DNA of 64,000 nucleotides from Anadara kagoshimensis (lineage: Eukaryota; Mollusca; Bivalvia; Arcoida; Arcidae). This document shows positions 55,401 through 63,344 of the stretch, in pieces. Each line of letters opens with the position of its first letter. The stretch's first letter is position 1. The position numbers and the translations under genes are program-made. The DNA is taken from NCBI GenBank assembly GCA_021292105.1, contig CM037870.1, forward strand, positions 16,339,234 to 16,403,233, given 5' to 3'. Under the pieces are notes generated by a model that made no database searches, was not told the DNA's origin, and saw only the letters and a list, made by a program, of their open reading frames with translations.

Positions 55401-58400
55401 AAACTTAGTGATTATGATGCCTAGGTGAAGGCCTTTCAGATTTGCACAAATGAAAGAATTATGTCCCCTTGGGGCCCCATAAAGGGGGAAATTGTGATAA
55501 TCTTTAAAAATCATCTCCTCTGAACTTACAAGAGATATAGCTTAGATATTTCATGTTTAACATACTTAGGGCACCTAGTTTCAGATTTACACAAATCGTA
55601 ACTGTTGAGGCCAAAATGGGGAAATGGCAAGGTACTTAAGGGGAAAATCACTAAAAATTAATGTATTTGTCAATATATCTTGAAAACTATAAACTTTTTG
55701 TATAGGCATGTATATTGGAACATTGTAGGTATTGGCCTAACAATCATTTTGATATATGAATGAAGGTCATAGGTTCAAAGGTCAAGGTCATAGCTGCAAA
55801 TGAATATTTATATGGTTAATTATCTCAAAAACTATAAATTTTTTGTATAGGCATGTATATTAGAATATTGTAGGCATTTGCACAATGATCATTTTGATAT
55901 ATGAATGAAGGTCATAGGTTCAAAGGTCAAGGTCATAGATGCAAGCGAATACTTAAATGGTTAATTATCTCAAAATCTCTAAACTTTTTGTATAGGCATG
56001 TATATTGGAATATTGTAGGTATTGTTCTAACGATCATTTTGATATATGAATGAAGGTTATAGTTTCAAAGGTCAAGGTCATAGAATTGAACGAATACTTA
56101 AATGGTTAATTATCTCAAAAATTATAAACTTTTTGTACAGGCATGTATATTGGAATATTGTAGGTATTGGCCTAACGATCATTTTGATATATCAATGAAG
56201 GTCATAGGTTCAAAGGTAAAGGTCATAGCTGTGAATGAATATTTAAATGGTTAATTTTCTCAAAAACTATAAACTTTTTGTATAGGCATGTATATTAGAA
56301 TATTGTAGGCATTTGCACAATGATCATTTTGATATATGAATGAAGGTCATAGGTTCAAAGGTCAAGGTCATAGATGCAAGCGAATACTTAAATGGTTAAT
56401 TATCTCAAAATCTCTAAACTTTTTGTATAGGCATGTATATTGGAATATTGTAGGTATTGTTCTAACGATCATTTTGATATATGAATGAAGGTTATAGTTT
56501 CAAAGGTCAAGGTCATAGAATTGAACGAATACTTAAATGGTTAATTATCTCAAAAATTATAAACTTTTTGTACAGGCATGTATATTGGAATATTGTAGGT
56601 ATTGGCCTAACGATCATTTTGATATATCAATGAAGGTCATAGGTTCAAAGGTAAAGGTCATAGCTGTGAATGAATATTTAAATGGTTAATTTTCTCAAAA
56701 ACTATAAACTTTTTGTATAGGCATGTATATTAGAATATTGTAGGCATTTGCACAATGATCATTTTGATATATGAATGAAGGTCATAGATTCAAAGGTTAA
56801 GGTCATAGAATTGAACAAATACTTAAATGGTTAATTATCTCAAAAATTATAAACTTTTTGTATAGGCATATATATTAGAATATTGTAGGCATTTGCACAA
56901 CAATCATTTTGATATATGAATGAAGGTCATAGGTTCAAAGGTCAAGGTCATAGATGCTAACGCATACTTAAATGGTTAATTATCTCAAAAACTATAAACT
57001 TTTTGTTTAGGCATGTATATTGGAATATTGTAGGTGTTGGCCTAATGCACATTTTAATGTACAGATGTTTTAGCTGTTTATAAATAATATATTGTAGCTA
57101 GACTTTAAATATGTAATATATAGCATACTTATATAATAATTATTATAATTAATTTGCAAAAATACTTGCATATTATTGGCCCTTACCGCTGAAAATTTTG
57201 ATATTCTCTTTTATTAATGTCATTGACCATTGAACCTCTGCATAAGATATGTACTCTTCCTCAGGTGAGCGTTAAGGCCCATGGGCCTCTTGTTTTTCAT
57301 ATTGCAGGCTATGTCACATGACCCTGTCATTTATGACTTCAAACGCTGTGTTGTTGTCAAATTGCACTAGTTCTTGTATCCATTTCAAAGAACTAGTGTA
57401 ATATTTATGTTTTGTAGGACAAAATGGTATTTTAGTTGAAATACTTAACGGGAATAAACAAAATTTATTTGGCTAAATAATAAAAGGGTTATTGAACTGA
57501 TATTGTGAAATATTGTCTCTCGCTGACTCGAAATTTCACTCACGAGCTCGTGCAAATGTCGAGTCAACTCGGGACAATATTTCACAATATCAGTTCAATA
57601 GCCCTATAATATTAGTTCAGAACTATACTGTATAAAACTTTATATTTGCGGGAGTTTTATTTTCGCTATATTCGCGATCAAATACAATTCCATGAAAATA
57701 AATTCTTTGCGAAAATTTTGATCAACAAAACTTTTTTAACATTTTGACAACATTGTTCTACTTTTTCACCTTACATGCAAATATGGGTCAAAAAAAGATT
57801 GCTCTGTGGTAAAAGTAGAGTAATTTGAAACAAATGCTGTTTTATTAGCGTAATTGAAACAAAGAAATAACACAACTGTTCTCATTTCTATTATAACATT
57901 GAAAATTTTCGGTCTAATTAACCAACTACCCAGTATTTACAAAAAGGCTACAGTCACCGTCCACGCTGTTAAGTACACATTAACATATGCATAAGACACG
58001 ATTATGGGTTAAATGCCGGCTTTGGTAAATGACTCGCGGATCAATTCGGGTTTACCTTTTAATTTGTCAATAGCACCGACAACCCAACCGGCGTGAAGTG
58101 GCTTTATAACAGAAAGCTTAATGTCAATATTAACATCTTGAATGTCAGTGCCTGCAGACAACTGACATTCAACTTCCTTGGAGTAATATTTTTGAAATTC
58201 AGATTTTAAATAAATACCTTTTAAATATATTATTTGGTATCAAATCAAAGGGTTGTAACTTATCGTTGTAACTGATCAGTACATGCAGCTGGCACATACA
58301 CCACACAGATAGCATTTTTCCGTAATGAATATTTAACTGAGATATTTATTAACTAGTGAACAAAAATCAGTAAAAAGCCAAGCAGTTATTCATCTATCAA

Positions 58401-61400
58401 ATCGCCCACGGCTCATGAAAACATATATGGTCAAATGCAAATTGAATCCCTTTAAACATATTATAACAGAACCAATTCGAGTTGATTCCCTCAACATGCA
58501 TTAACACGCAGAATTTAAACACAGTGAATGTACTTCCTGGTCTCTTTCGTGATAATTCAGCACCGCAAATATTAAGTGCTATACAGTATTCAATTATTTC
58601 TGTGGTATATAGAATTGACATATTGCCGGCAACGCCTTTTATGTTCCGACACAGGCCGCCATCACTGTACTTAAGCAGTGACATGGCAACTAATGACGTT
58701 CTAGTGTCCGTGACACCATTAAATGGCATAATTCAGGCCGAGTTTTAATTCTTTTTGTGTGTTATTTAAGCATGCTTAGCCTCTGTCTGAACACTGTAGG
58801 TGTGGCCGGCAATCCGTCAATTGCATAAGGCAGTAAAGCTGATGTTTTTCCACAAAATTCATTTCCACCTTTAAAAAGGTTACTAAACTAGTTTTGTGGA
58901 AAACAAATATTAAATTTTTTTCATGTAAATGATTCAAACCAATGAGCCTCTTGTAATTTTTTTTAAATTGTATATTGCAGCCAGATGTTATGATTGTCAA
59001 TAGTGCTGATTCTAAACTAGAATTAAGTAAGGGTTACATTGCACAACAGATTTTGGAAAAAGGTGGTAATAGCATAAAGATAGAATGCAAAAGCAAATTT
59101 CCTAAAGGATTGTGTAATGGAGAAGTAGTTACTACAGGACCAGGGAAATTAAGGTGTAAAAAAATATGTCATGTAGTTTTATACCCGAAATGGAATGAAG
59201 TCGCTAATATTTCAGAAAAGGTATATATTTCAATTTTACAACAAAAGTCAATTTAATGGATTTATTGCTTGATAAATCTATTCAGTACCAGATTTCACCA
59301 CTTTAGTAGCTTAGACTGGCAGAGTGCTTGCTCCATACATGGGAGGTCATGGGTCTTACCAAGACTTGAAAATAGGAAGTAACTATTCTTTTGCCAAACA
59401 TTCTGCATTTAGAAATGAAAAAAATGGGGTCCTTCGCGAGACACCTTGAACAATCTTAAATGATGTTGTCGTGTTGTTTACATTCATTGTGATTATAATT
59501 GCATTGCTTGTAAGAAATACTAGTTGTTTGGCAATTTAAGCATCTATTTGTAAAGATTAAGGAAATTAAGATACACAGTTATCAACCCCCCCAACTAGTT
59601 TGAGGGGATATATATAGGAATCACAACATCTGTCTGTCTGTCTATCTGTGTAAAAATGTGTCCAGGCAATATATCATCACTGCTTTGGATGACTATCATA
59701 AAACTTCACATGAATAATCTTCATGGTCCAATGGTGTGTATGATGACCTTGACCCAAGGTCATATCAGAAAGGTCTAGGTTGCCAAAAACATTAAAACCT
59801 TGTAGATGAAGGGAGGGGGGGGGGGGTATTTAGCTCTCAAGAGACAGTTCTAGTTGCATTTGTAAGCACTTCAAGTTCACTCATGTTGCTCTTTAGTTGA
59901 ACAAGCAGATTGCATCTGGCTTCAATAGAAAGAAAAGAAAGCCTTGTTGCCCTGGTGGAAATTCATATGTTTAACTTCATTTGCTGTTTTTTGAGTTTTT
60001 ACTTTTTATTCTGGGATAGTGGTTTGAACAATAACTGGTATGTTTGGGGTTGATTGAATACGTTTACCATTTTAAAGGTTAAAATTTATACAAATCAACT
60101 TCTGCATATGCCACCGTGTCATGCAGTTTAATTAGAGATTATTATATGACATTTTGATATTACACCCCTTATCAGCCAGAGGGCCAAAGGCCCGAGGGCT
60201 GATATCAGGACTTGAGTGCTGATTAGGGGTGTGATATCAAAATGGTCAAATTATAAACTTTTTATCATATGTTTCATTCAAAGAATTAAACAAACTTGCT
60301 TTTCTGATGTTGAGAAAAAATCTTGCCAGATAATTGGAAAGATCGCAAGGTGAAATATCTTCTGGGTTGATTTTTTTGTTAGTAACTGTTTTTCATAAAG
60401 TATTTGTATTTTCATTGCGAGTACATAATTTTCTGTGTCAGTTTCTTCACCCAATCGATTGTCTATTAAAGCATCTAACTCTAATATTCTGTTGGCAAGA
60501 CTGCCCAACACACGTTCTCCTTGTTCCGACATTTTTGTTTGTAAACAGATGACCGTCGTGGCTTATTGTCAAACCAGTAACAAAAAAGGAACTAAATGCG
60601 GATTTTTCCATATCAGCCCCGGTCACGTGATCGGGGCGTGATATAATCCAATATCAGCCCTAGGGCTGATATGACTTTTGAGAATTTTGACTCGTATCAC
60701 ATATACAAAATCTATCATATTATTTATAAACATATGATAAAAAACTTTATCTGACCCCTGCTAATAATTATAATAATATATTGCCCATTACCATGATTAC
60801 CTAAATATGTCTATCTTCTAAATGTGAATCATTAACTTTGGAATATAGGTTCTCAAGTGTGTAGTTTTGAAGACCTTGAGAGAAGCAGAAAGCAATAAAT
60901 GTTCAACTGTAGCATTTCCAGGTCTAGGGACAGGCACATTGGATTATCCAAACCACAAGGTTGCTGAAATAATGATAGATTGTGTGGACAGCTATGGAAG
61001 CCAAAAACCATCCACCTGTATCAGAGAGGTCCAATTCGTACTATGGAAACAAGATAACAAAACCATGGAGGTATAATTTTAATACACAGGCCTTTACATA
61101 TTCTTGTCATAAAACAAAAGGGCTAGTCACTTGAAAATCATCAGGGCATGAAGCTAAACCAAGTTTGTGAGGCTGTTTGTCATTGACCATCAGTCATAAT
61201 GATTGTAAATAGTTAATCCTTAAATGTATCTCTTCTTGTCATGAACAGAATGCCATAGTAGCTTGATATTAGACATATCAATGCATCACTGATACAAGGG
61301 TGTTTGATACAAGCTTCTATATGCCTGATATAATGTCACATGCATTTTATTCGCAGTCTACCTGCAGATTTGCAGTTATGACGTCATCAGATTTGAATAT

Positions 61401-63338
61401 AATGTGAACAAATCAGAGCTTTCCCCAAAGTTTACATTGTGTTAAAACAAATGGATAAATTAAAATTTAATCTTAAAATAAAAAAGTAAAATGTCAAAAT
61501 ATAAAGTAATTCTTGGCAGTGGTGGTAAGTAAGAAGTCATAAGTCAAAGGAAAAAAAATCATTTCCATTTCTCCAGAGATTCAAAATGATATGATGTTTG
61601 CAATGATGTTCAAAAAACTGATGCCTAGTTGGACCATAATTGGAGTATAGCCGGCCACGCCCACAGTGTTCCGTCAAAATGGTCGGATGCTTGATTTACA
61701 TGCAAAAAGAATGAAAACTTGGCCTGAATAGCGCCATTTAATGACATCACTGACACTAGTACATCATTAGTCGCCATGACGCTGCTTTGGTACTGTGATG
61801 GCGGCCAGTGTCGGAACATTGTGGGCGTGGTCGGCGAAACGTCAGTTCATGTTTTATACCTCATATATCCATCCACATCAGAAATAGTACATACTCTGTT
61901 TAACTTTAATGATTAAGACCTCAATTATGCTTAATGTGTAAACATTGTAAGATAAAAGTATGTACAGTATTTGTATCAGAGTCTCCTCTTGTCCCCATGG
62001 CTGGGTTGTTGTGATATATATCGTCATGGGAACAAGACTCACCTCTGATACAAATCCTGTACATACATAATATATTAATAATATGTACATGTATTTATGT
62101 AATGGAATTTTTTGTAAAACATAATTGAAATTTTATTTTTCCAGGCTTTCAAAAATAGGCTTGAAAAGCAGAAGTATTTCATGGAAAATGTAAAGTTTAT
62201 TGAATTAACTCCAGGTAATATTTTGAAAACTTGTCAATATGATAAGAACTTAATTAGTATGAACCCAAACTGTTGTTTTGATGTATAAAGTAACAAGCTT
62301 TTAGCGCACACTCAACCCAAGATCATGTTTGATTATGGCCTTGATCAGTGTGTGTGTGTACCATTTATACACATTTGCGATGTCTCCTCTGAAACTACTG
62401 GGGAGATTTCAATGAAATTTGGTTTATACATGTATAATAAAAATGCTTAACACTTAACATTTTCAATTATATATATAAATGCAATTCAGATTTGTCTGTG
62501 AGTTTGCCATGGCTACCAAAAGTAGATTAAGGTAACCTATTTCTTTGGATGCATAAATCTTTAAAAAAAAAAAAACAATTACGTCCCAGAAACCAATGAT
62601 GAGATCTGATATAATATGGAATTTGGTCGAAAAATGGGTCACTTGTTTTTGACATAAATTTGCAATTCTTATTACTGGTATTATTTGACTGTATGAACAC
62701 ATAATGCCATTAGATTTTTAGTTTTGACATTTCTTCAAGGTTATCAACTAAGGTTTTACTACTATTCATATGGTTTCCACTTGTCAGGGAAAAGTAAGGT
62801 AATTTTTTTTAAAGGTAAGGGAACATTTGAAAACTTCCTCTTCCTCAAACTTGCTTGGAGTGATTTTTGTGACAACAGCAAGGTCAAGTTTGTTTGTAAA
62901 AAAGTATGTCACTTGTTTAAAATATAGGAAAATACTCCAACACTCTTGAGAGTACATGTTTGACCAGTTGTCATAGAACTTGACAATAAATTAGCTAGCT
63001 GTTCACATGGTTCATGTATGCCCATTAGATCACATATTGGGTTCACACAAAAGTCACTATGTCAAATTATTAAATCTTTACACTCACTAATGATACATTA
63101 TGCTAAAATCAAGCTTGATGAAATCTATTCTCTTATGAGCAGCTATGAATTTCATTGTCCTGTTGTTTTTGAAATTCTATTATATTTTTAGACATTGACA
63201 CACATATTAAATGGTTGGAAGCCATGTATTTTAATGATGCATACCAGTTAAAAATCCAGTTATTACCCAAAAGTGCAAGAAAATATGATGAAGAAACAAA
63301 AGTTGTTGTTTATGTTGTTGAATCACAGCAGGTGCAAG
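32146..63338 (+). CDS. Gene 2: PARP14-like KH/macrodomain protein, partial (whole-gene model)
   Basis: Coding exons 32170-32581, 47250-49005, 50833-51288, 52880-52947, 58981-59220, 60849-61070, 62145-62214, 63192-63338; the right end is cut by the window. All splice sites are GT-AG and phases agree (1,1,1,0,0,0,1,1). At least 1123 residues are present if the exon-2 frameshift is ignored. Order: acidic, low-complexity N-terminus with 15-residue repeats; about 550 residues of KH-like repeats; a divergent macrodomain across exons 2-3; a second macrodomain across exons 4-6. This is the domain order of PARP14-type mono-ADP-ribosyltransferases, interferon-linked antiviral and signalling proteins in vertebrates and expanded in molluscs. 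The WWE and catalytic PARP domains, if present, lie beyond 64000. PARP14-like is inference from domain order and macrodomain motifs; a catalytically dead paralogue is possible. Confidence 0.75.
32170..32581 (+). CDS. Gene 2 exon 1: low-complexity N-terminus with 15-residue repeats
   Basis: Encodes 137 residues plus one base (donor CCAG|GTACAT, phase 1). The first 70 are polar (Asn, Ser, Gln, Glu). Then come four copies of a 15-residue unit of the form GATGxSGGTDEDxLx, the last more degenerate, ending in VATSP. The 45-bp DNA repeat keeps the frame, so copy number could vary without breaking the protein. Likely disordered; no known domain seen. It joins the KH-like region across a 14.7-kb intron. 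Confidence 0.65.
32635..33050 (+). repeat. Duplicated Helitron-like body fragments (two about 180-bp copies)
   Basis: Two degenerate copies of a passage containing GGGGCAATTG, TTGGTGTG, then TACTATAAA.AGCAAAAATG and CATTGTGCATTCAATTTTCA. They lie directly after exon 1 of gene 2. A third relative lies at 46790-46990. Confidence 0.5.
33614..34630. mobile_element. hAT element 1 (1017 bp), non-autonomous, with 8-bp TSD
   Basis: Terminal inverted repeats CAGGGCCCCACAAA / TTTGTGGGGCCCTG are flanked on both sides by ATAGGCAT (33606-33613 and 34631-34638). Removing the element and one copy of the 8 bp restores the 145-bp monomer of element A. An 8-bp duplication and CAGGG ends are diagnostic of hAT transposons. 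No transposase frame; a 107-codon minus-strand open stretch inside looks like chance. Confidence 0.9.
35472..37542 (+). mobile_element. Helitron-like element B (about 168-bp tandem core)
   Basis: Left end TATACGCCCGT, right end ACGGGCGTATA..CTCTTG followed by TT. The core repeats a roughly 168-bp unit starting near GACCATGTGGTTTCC at 36776, 36943, 37111 and 37280. It interrupts a 145-bp monomer of element A between T residues (CATTTT / ATACATAGAT) without an obvious duplication. It is itself split by hAT element 2. Confidence 0.65.
35730..36771. mobile_element. hAT element 2 (1042 bp) inside element B, with 8-bp TSD
   Basis: Ends CAGGGGTCCGGAAA / TTTCCGAAGCCCTG (two mismatches) flanked by GTATGACC at 35722-35729 and 36772-36779. 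Excision rebuilds the 168-bp monomer of element B. No transposase reading frame. A T-run lies near the right end. Confidence 0.9.
38710..40357 (+). mobile_element. Helitron-like element C (complete copy, 145-bp core)
   Basis: Left end AGCTCACCTGGCCAAAGGCC then ATGTGAGC (stem-loop), right end GGTGAGCGGTACAGGCCCTA then TTGGGCCTCTTG. It begins with a unique part (GTGCGTGCGTCC, TCTCCTCCGAAACTACTGGG) followed by about six 145-bp monomers. Same family as element A but a more diverged subfamily (GTATTGATGTAACGATCATT in the monomers). Confidence 0.7.
40358..41907. other. Unassigned interior of element E
   Basis: AT-rich, no gene model. A 76-codon open stretch at 40422-40652 follows a CCTGCAG acceptor-like site but has no donor or partner exon in phase. 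A G-run lies near 41628-41637. It may be original element E sequence or older insertions. Confidence 0.4.
42463..43676 (+). mobile_element. Tigger/pogo-like DNA transposon, decayed
   Basis: TIRs CAGTGGATTCCATCTATAAC / the complement of CAGTGGGGTTCGGCTATAAC, about 75-80% matched, with TA at both outer edges (42461-42462, 43677-43678). At 1214 bp it is shorter than full Tigger elements, so it is an internally deleted copy. The remaining coding part is described separately. Confidence 0.8.
43001..43243 (+). pseudogene. Tigger/pogo transposase fragment (DDE region)
   Basis: An 80-codon frame containing ILFVDNCPAHPQ and VVFVSPNTTSQLQPMDQGII, the 'DNC.AH' and 'PNTTS..QPMDQG' blocks around the second and third catalytic acids of the pogo/Tigger/jerky DDE family. 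The N-terminal DNA-binding half is absent and the frame ends early after KTESSKYFFYF, so it cannot be active. Confidence 0.85.
44206..44301 (+). repeat. (CT)n(CA)n microsatellite inside element E
   Basis: About 34 CT units then about 13 CA units. Confidence 0.95.
46430..46482 (+). repeat. (TA)n microsatellite near the 3' end of element A
   Basis: About 25 TA units followed by ATATTATACATATATTATAT. Confidence 0.9.
47250..49005 (+). CDS. Gene 2 exon 2: KH-like region and start of macrodomain 1, with frameshift
   Basis: A 1.76-kb exon after a TTTTGATAG acceptor; its first two bases complete a Gly codon with exon 1. The first frame runs to a TGA at 48131. From about 48120 a frame shifted by +1 continues to the donor AGTG|GTAAGT. 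Both halves are rich in Lys/Glu and contain KH-like pieces (VWIVGQPETVAKVKKKF; a similar KLELIGPEDEVKEAKKKI later). The 3' end starts a macrodomain: VHLVQGSITDIESD and LLPVNKNLEPCDVGK. The break lies in G4A6 (48119-48128); one A fewer would restore one frame. It may be an assembly error, an allele or real loss of function. Confidence 0.8.
49467..49672. mobile_element. MITE family C copy 3 in gene 2 intron 2
   Basis: Ends TATAGGTAAACAACATTGAC / GTCAGTATTATTTGCCTATA are inverted with a few mismatches; inner GGGATTATGCG and AAAGGTCAAATGGGCAGG match the reverse of copy 2. Confidence 0.7.
50030..50340 (+). mobile_element. Decayed Helitron-like 3' half in gene 2 intron 2
   Basis: Carries AAGATCC-type body sequence ('atccaagaaggccaccatt.ctgtaaatagcaaaa') and ends CAGGTGAGCAATACAGGCCC then TATTGG, matching the right end of element C. 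The left end is missing. Confidence 0.45.
50833..51288 (+). CDS. Gene 2 exon 3: rest of macrodomain 1
   Basis: Acceptor TTTTTCAG, donor AAAG|GTAAAA; phase 1 on both sides. Encodes about 152 residues: GGNELEKALNQLKFEE, VVGDLPCQYVGYYVLE and VALPLQITDADQCIKGFA. These align by eye with the macrodomain elements 'gG..l...', 'GnLpcky.ih.v' and the final strand-loop, but the canonical NAAN and glycine-rich phosphate loops are not recognisable. ADP-ribose binding may therefore be lost. The tail (EENGANIKKLQEKL-like) is a charged helix. Confidence 0.75.
51325..51920 (+). repeat. 29-bp minisatellite, about 20 copies, in gene 2 intron 3
   Basis: Unit GTTGCCTACAAGCATGCTAT followed by ATACATTAA; two units lack the CAA and read CTACGCATGC. 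Because 29 is not a multiple of 3, three units cycle the frames and give long spurious ORFs with a 29-residue period. It starts about 40 bases after the exon 3 donor. Confidence 0.9.
52087..52292 (+). pseudogene. THAP-domain fragment, frameshifted, in gene 2 intron 3
   Basis: Starts ATG with CEVPGCNYNGSKDLRKNHF (first C-x4-C pair), then a TGA. After a frame change it continues VPFPIKKDMRKRRKWLNAIR and ends VCSRH (C-x2-H), followed by a stop and DYPELFPWNK. The order C..C-(about 45)-C-x2-H with a 'W..ai.r' helix is the C2CH THAP zinc finger. THAP domains occur in P-element-like transposases and host genes; this broken copy is more likely transposon-derived. Confidence 0.7.
52880..52947 (+). 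CDS. Gene 2 exon 4: start of macrodomain 2
   Basis: Acceptor GTTACAG, donor GTT|GTAAGT; enters in phase 1, leaves in phase 0. Encodes PMQSPINMTVVEGSLIDE and HIAV: the 'v.vv.g.i.......' first strand of a macrodomain, completed by DVMIVNSAD in exon 5. Only 68 bases, placed by splice sites, phase and homology rather than by ORF length. Confidence 0.7.
53880..54070 (-). mobile_element. SINE family 1 3' half, minus, in gene 2 intron 4
   Basis: Tail GAGTTGAGTTGAGTTAAGTA, AATGCCCCAGTCAAGAATAT, then GCAGGGTTCTTTAGTGTGTC. The head half is missing. Confidence 0.7.
54301..54433. repeat. Hairpin (about 53-bp arms) in gene 2 intron 4
   Basis: TACACCGGTAACAGGGTAAG is mirrored by CTTACCCTGTAACTGGTGTA and GTGGATGAATATTTTC by GAAAATATTCATCC; spacer about 27 bp. 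Confidence 0.8.
54435..54620 (+). repeat. Dispersed repeat related to 28300-28540
   Basis: Diverged copy with TTGCATCAAATGTTCAGTTT, AAGTGACGTAATCAA and ATTATGACATCATCAATT. It follows the hairpin directly, as the 28.3-kb copy follows its own half-hairpin. Confidence 0.5.
54930..55090 (+). mobile_element. SINE family 2 3' part in gene 2 intron 4
   Basis: GACAGATCCTAGTGTGAGAA, ATTGTCAGTTCACTTGCAGA, TCTCAGGGCACTCTGG, tail TTCTTGACTGGCACATAACA. Confidence 0.55.
55275..57292 (+). mobile_element. Helitron-like element A-type copy in gene 2 intron 4
   Basis: Starts AGCTCACCTGAGCTGAAAGC and ends AGGCCCATGGGCCT CTTG, nearly identical at both ends to element A. The core carries about nine 145-bp monomers (spacing exactly 145 at 55691, 55836, 55981, 56126, 56271). 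Blocks of three monomers recur almost identically, indicating recent array expansion. Flanked by T-runs. Confidence 0.75.
57485..57605. repeat. Near-complete 121-bp palindrome
   Basis: AGGGTTATTGAACTGATATT is mirrored by AATATCAGTTCAATAGCCCT, GACTCGAAATTT by an imperfect partner, and the centre is the perfect CACGAGCTCGTG. Could extrude as a cruciform or fold in RNA. Confidence 0.85.
57606..58613. other. Part of gene 2 intron 4, nothing recognised
   Basis: AT-rich with a TTTATATTTGCGGGAGTTTT passage that reads like an old repeat. No exon fits the phase needed between exons 4 and 5. Confidence 0.4.
58614..58822 (+). mobile_element. MITE family E copy 2 in gene 2 intron 4
   Basis: Same layout as copy 1 (TTGACATATTGCCGG; AATTCAGGCCGAGTTTTAAT; TGTGGCCGGCAATCCGTCAA), more diverged at the ends. 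Confidence 0.7.
58981..59220 (+). CDS. Gene 2 exon 5: macrodomain 2 core
   Basis: Acceptor TATATTGCAG, donor AAAAG|GTATAT, phase 0 both sides. Encodes 80 residues with the macrodomain run DVMIVNSADSKLELSKG, IAQQILEKGG and GEVVTTGPGKLRCKKICHVV followed by PKW. This matches the PARP14/15 class ('IVNs....l..G.ia..il..gG' and 'v.Tg.GkL.CK.v.HvvlP.w'). The adenine-binding Asn-containing strand is kept, so ADP-ribose binding is more plausible here than in macrodomain 1. Confidence 0.85.
59300..59465 (+). mobile_element. SINE family 1 5' half in gene 2 intron 5
   Basis: AGTAGCTTAGACTGGCAGAG head, AAGACTTGAAAATAGGAAGT, GAAATGAAAAAAATGGGGTC; the 3' half is lost. Confidence 0.6.
59585..59845 (+). mobile_element. 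Helitron-like fragment in gene 2 intron 5
   Basis: Starts with a C-run and GAGGGGATATATATAGG, then (TCTG)n, and holds GATGACCTTGACCCAAGGTC. A G-run near 59814-59826 follows. Similar in style to the fragment at 2270-2545. Approximate limits. Confidence 0.35.
60158..60240. repeat. Palindrome with GGGCTGATATC motifs
   Basis: GATATTACACCCCTTATCAG is mirrored by CTGATTAGGGGTGTGATATC. Related blocks (ATATCAGCCC, GGGCTGATATGA) recur at 60610-60670, on the other side of the minus-strand ORF, so the whole 60.15-60.68 kb may be one element. Confidence 0.55.
60254..60750 (-). mobile_element. TIR-bounded element with a coding-like minus-strand ORF
   Basis: ATAAACTTTTTATCATATGT at the left is mirrored by ACATATGATAAAAAACTTTAT at the right (truncating a base). 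Inside, a minus-strand frame (60278-60532, 84 codons) starts MSEQGERVLGSLANRILELD, with a codon-like amphipathic pattern for about 55 residues. No family recognised. The frame may be a captured host exon. Confidence 0.4.
60849..61070 (+). CDS. Gene 2 exon 6: end of macrodomain 2
   Basis: Acceptor GGAATATAG, donor GAG|GTATAA, phase 0 both sides. Encodes 74 residues including VAFPGLGTGTLDYPNHKVAE, the signature macrodomain GxGxx loop that contacts the ADP-ribose phosphates, then IREVQFVLWKQDNKTME, the last strand. Length and order fit the C-terminal third of a PARP14-type macrodomain. Confidence 0.85.
61640..61846 (-). mobile_element. MITE family E copy 3 in gene 2 intron 6
   Basis: Reverse-oriented: GTATAGCCGGCCACGCCCAC at the left, GGCGGCCAGTGTCGGAACAT and GTGGGCGTGGTCGGCG at the right; AATGAAAACTTGGCCTGAAT in the core. 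Confidence 0.75.
61965..62058. repeat. Short inverted repeat in gene 2 intron 6
   Basis: ATTTGTATCAGAGTCTCCTC / CTCTGATACAAAT, with CTTGTCCCCATGG / CATGGGAACAAG inside. Confidence 0.65.
62145..62214 (+). CDS. Gene 2 exon 7: linker after macrodomain 2
   Basis: Acceptor TTTTTCCAG, donor CCAG|GTAATA (phase 1). Encodes AFKNRLEKQKYFMENVKFIE then LTP, continuing the C-terminal helix of the macrodomain. Short, accepted on phase and splice-site quality. Confidence 0.65.
62300..62960 (+). mobile_element. Decayed Helitron-like body in gene 2 intron 7
   Basis: Contains the family motif GTCTCCTCTGAAACTACTGG followed by GAAATTTGGTTTA, and AATGCCATTAGATTTTTAG, as in elements A and C. The tandem core and both ends are not clear. 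Confidence 0.4.
63192..63338 (+). CDS. Gene 2 exon 8, last in window
   Basis: Acceptor ATATTTTTAG, donor CAAG|GTAATT (phase 1). Encodes about 49 residues with WLEAMYFNDAYQLKIQLLP and KVVVYVVESQQVQ. This could begin another KH- or macro-like unit; I cannot assign it. The gene continues past the window. Confidence 0.65.
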
Positions 63339-63344
63339 GTAATT

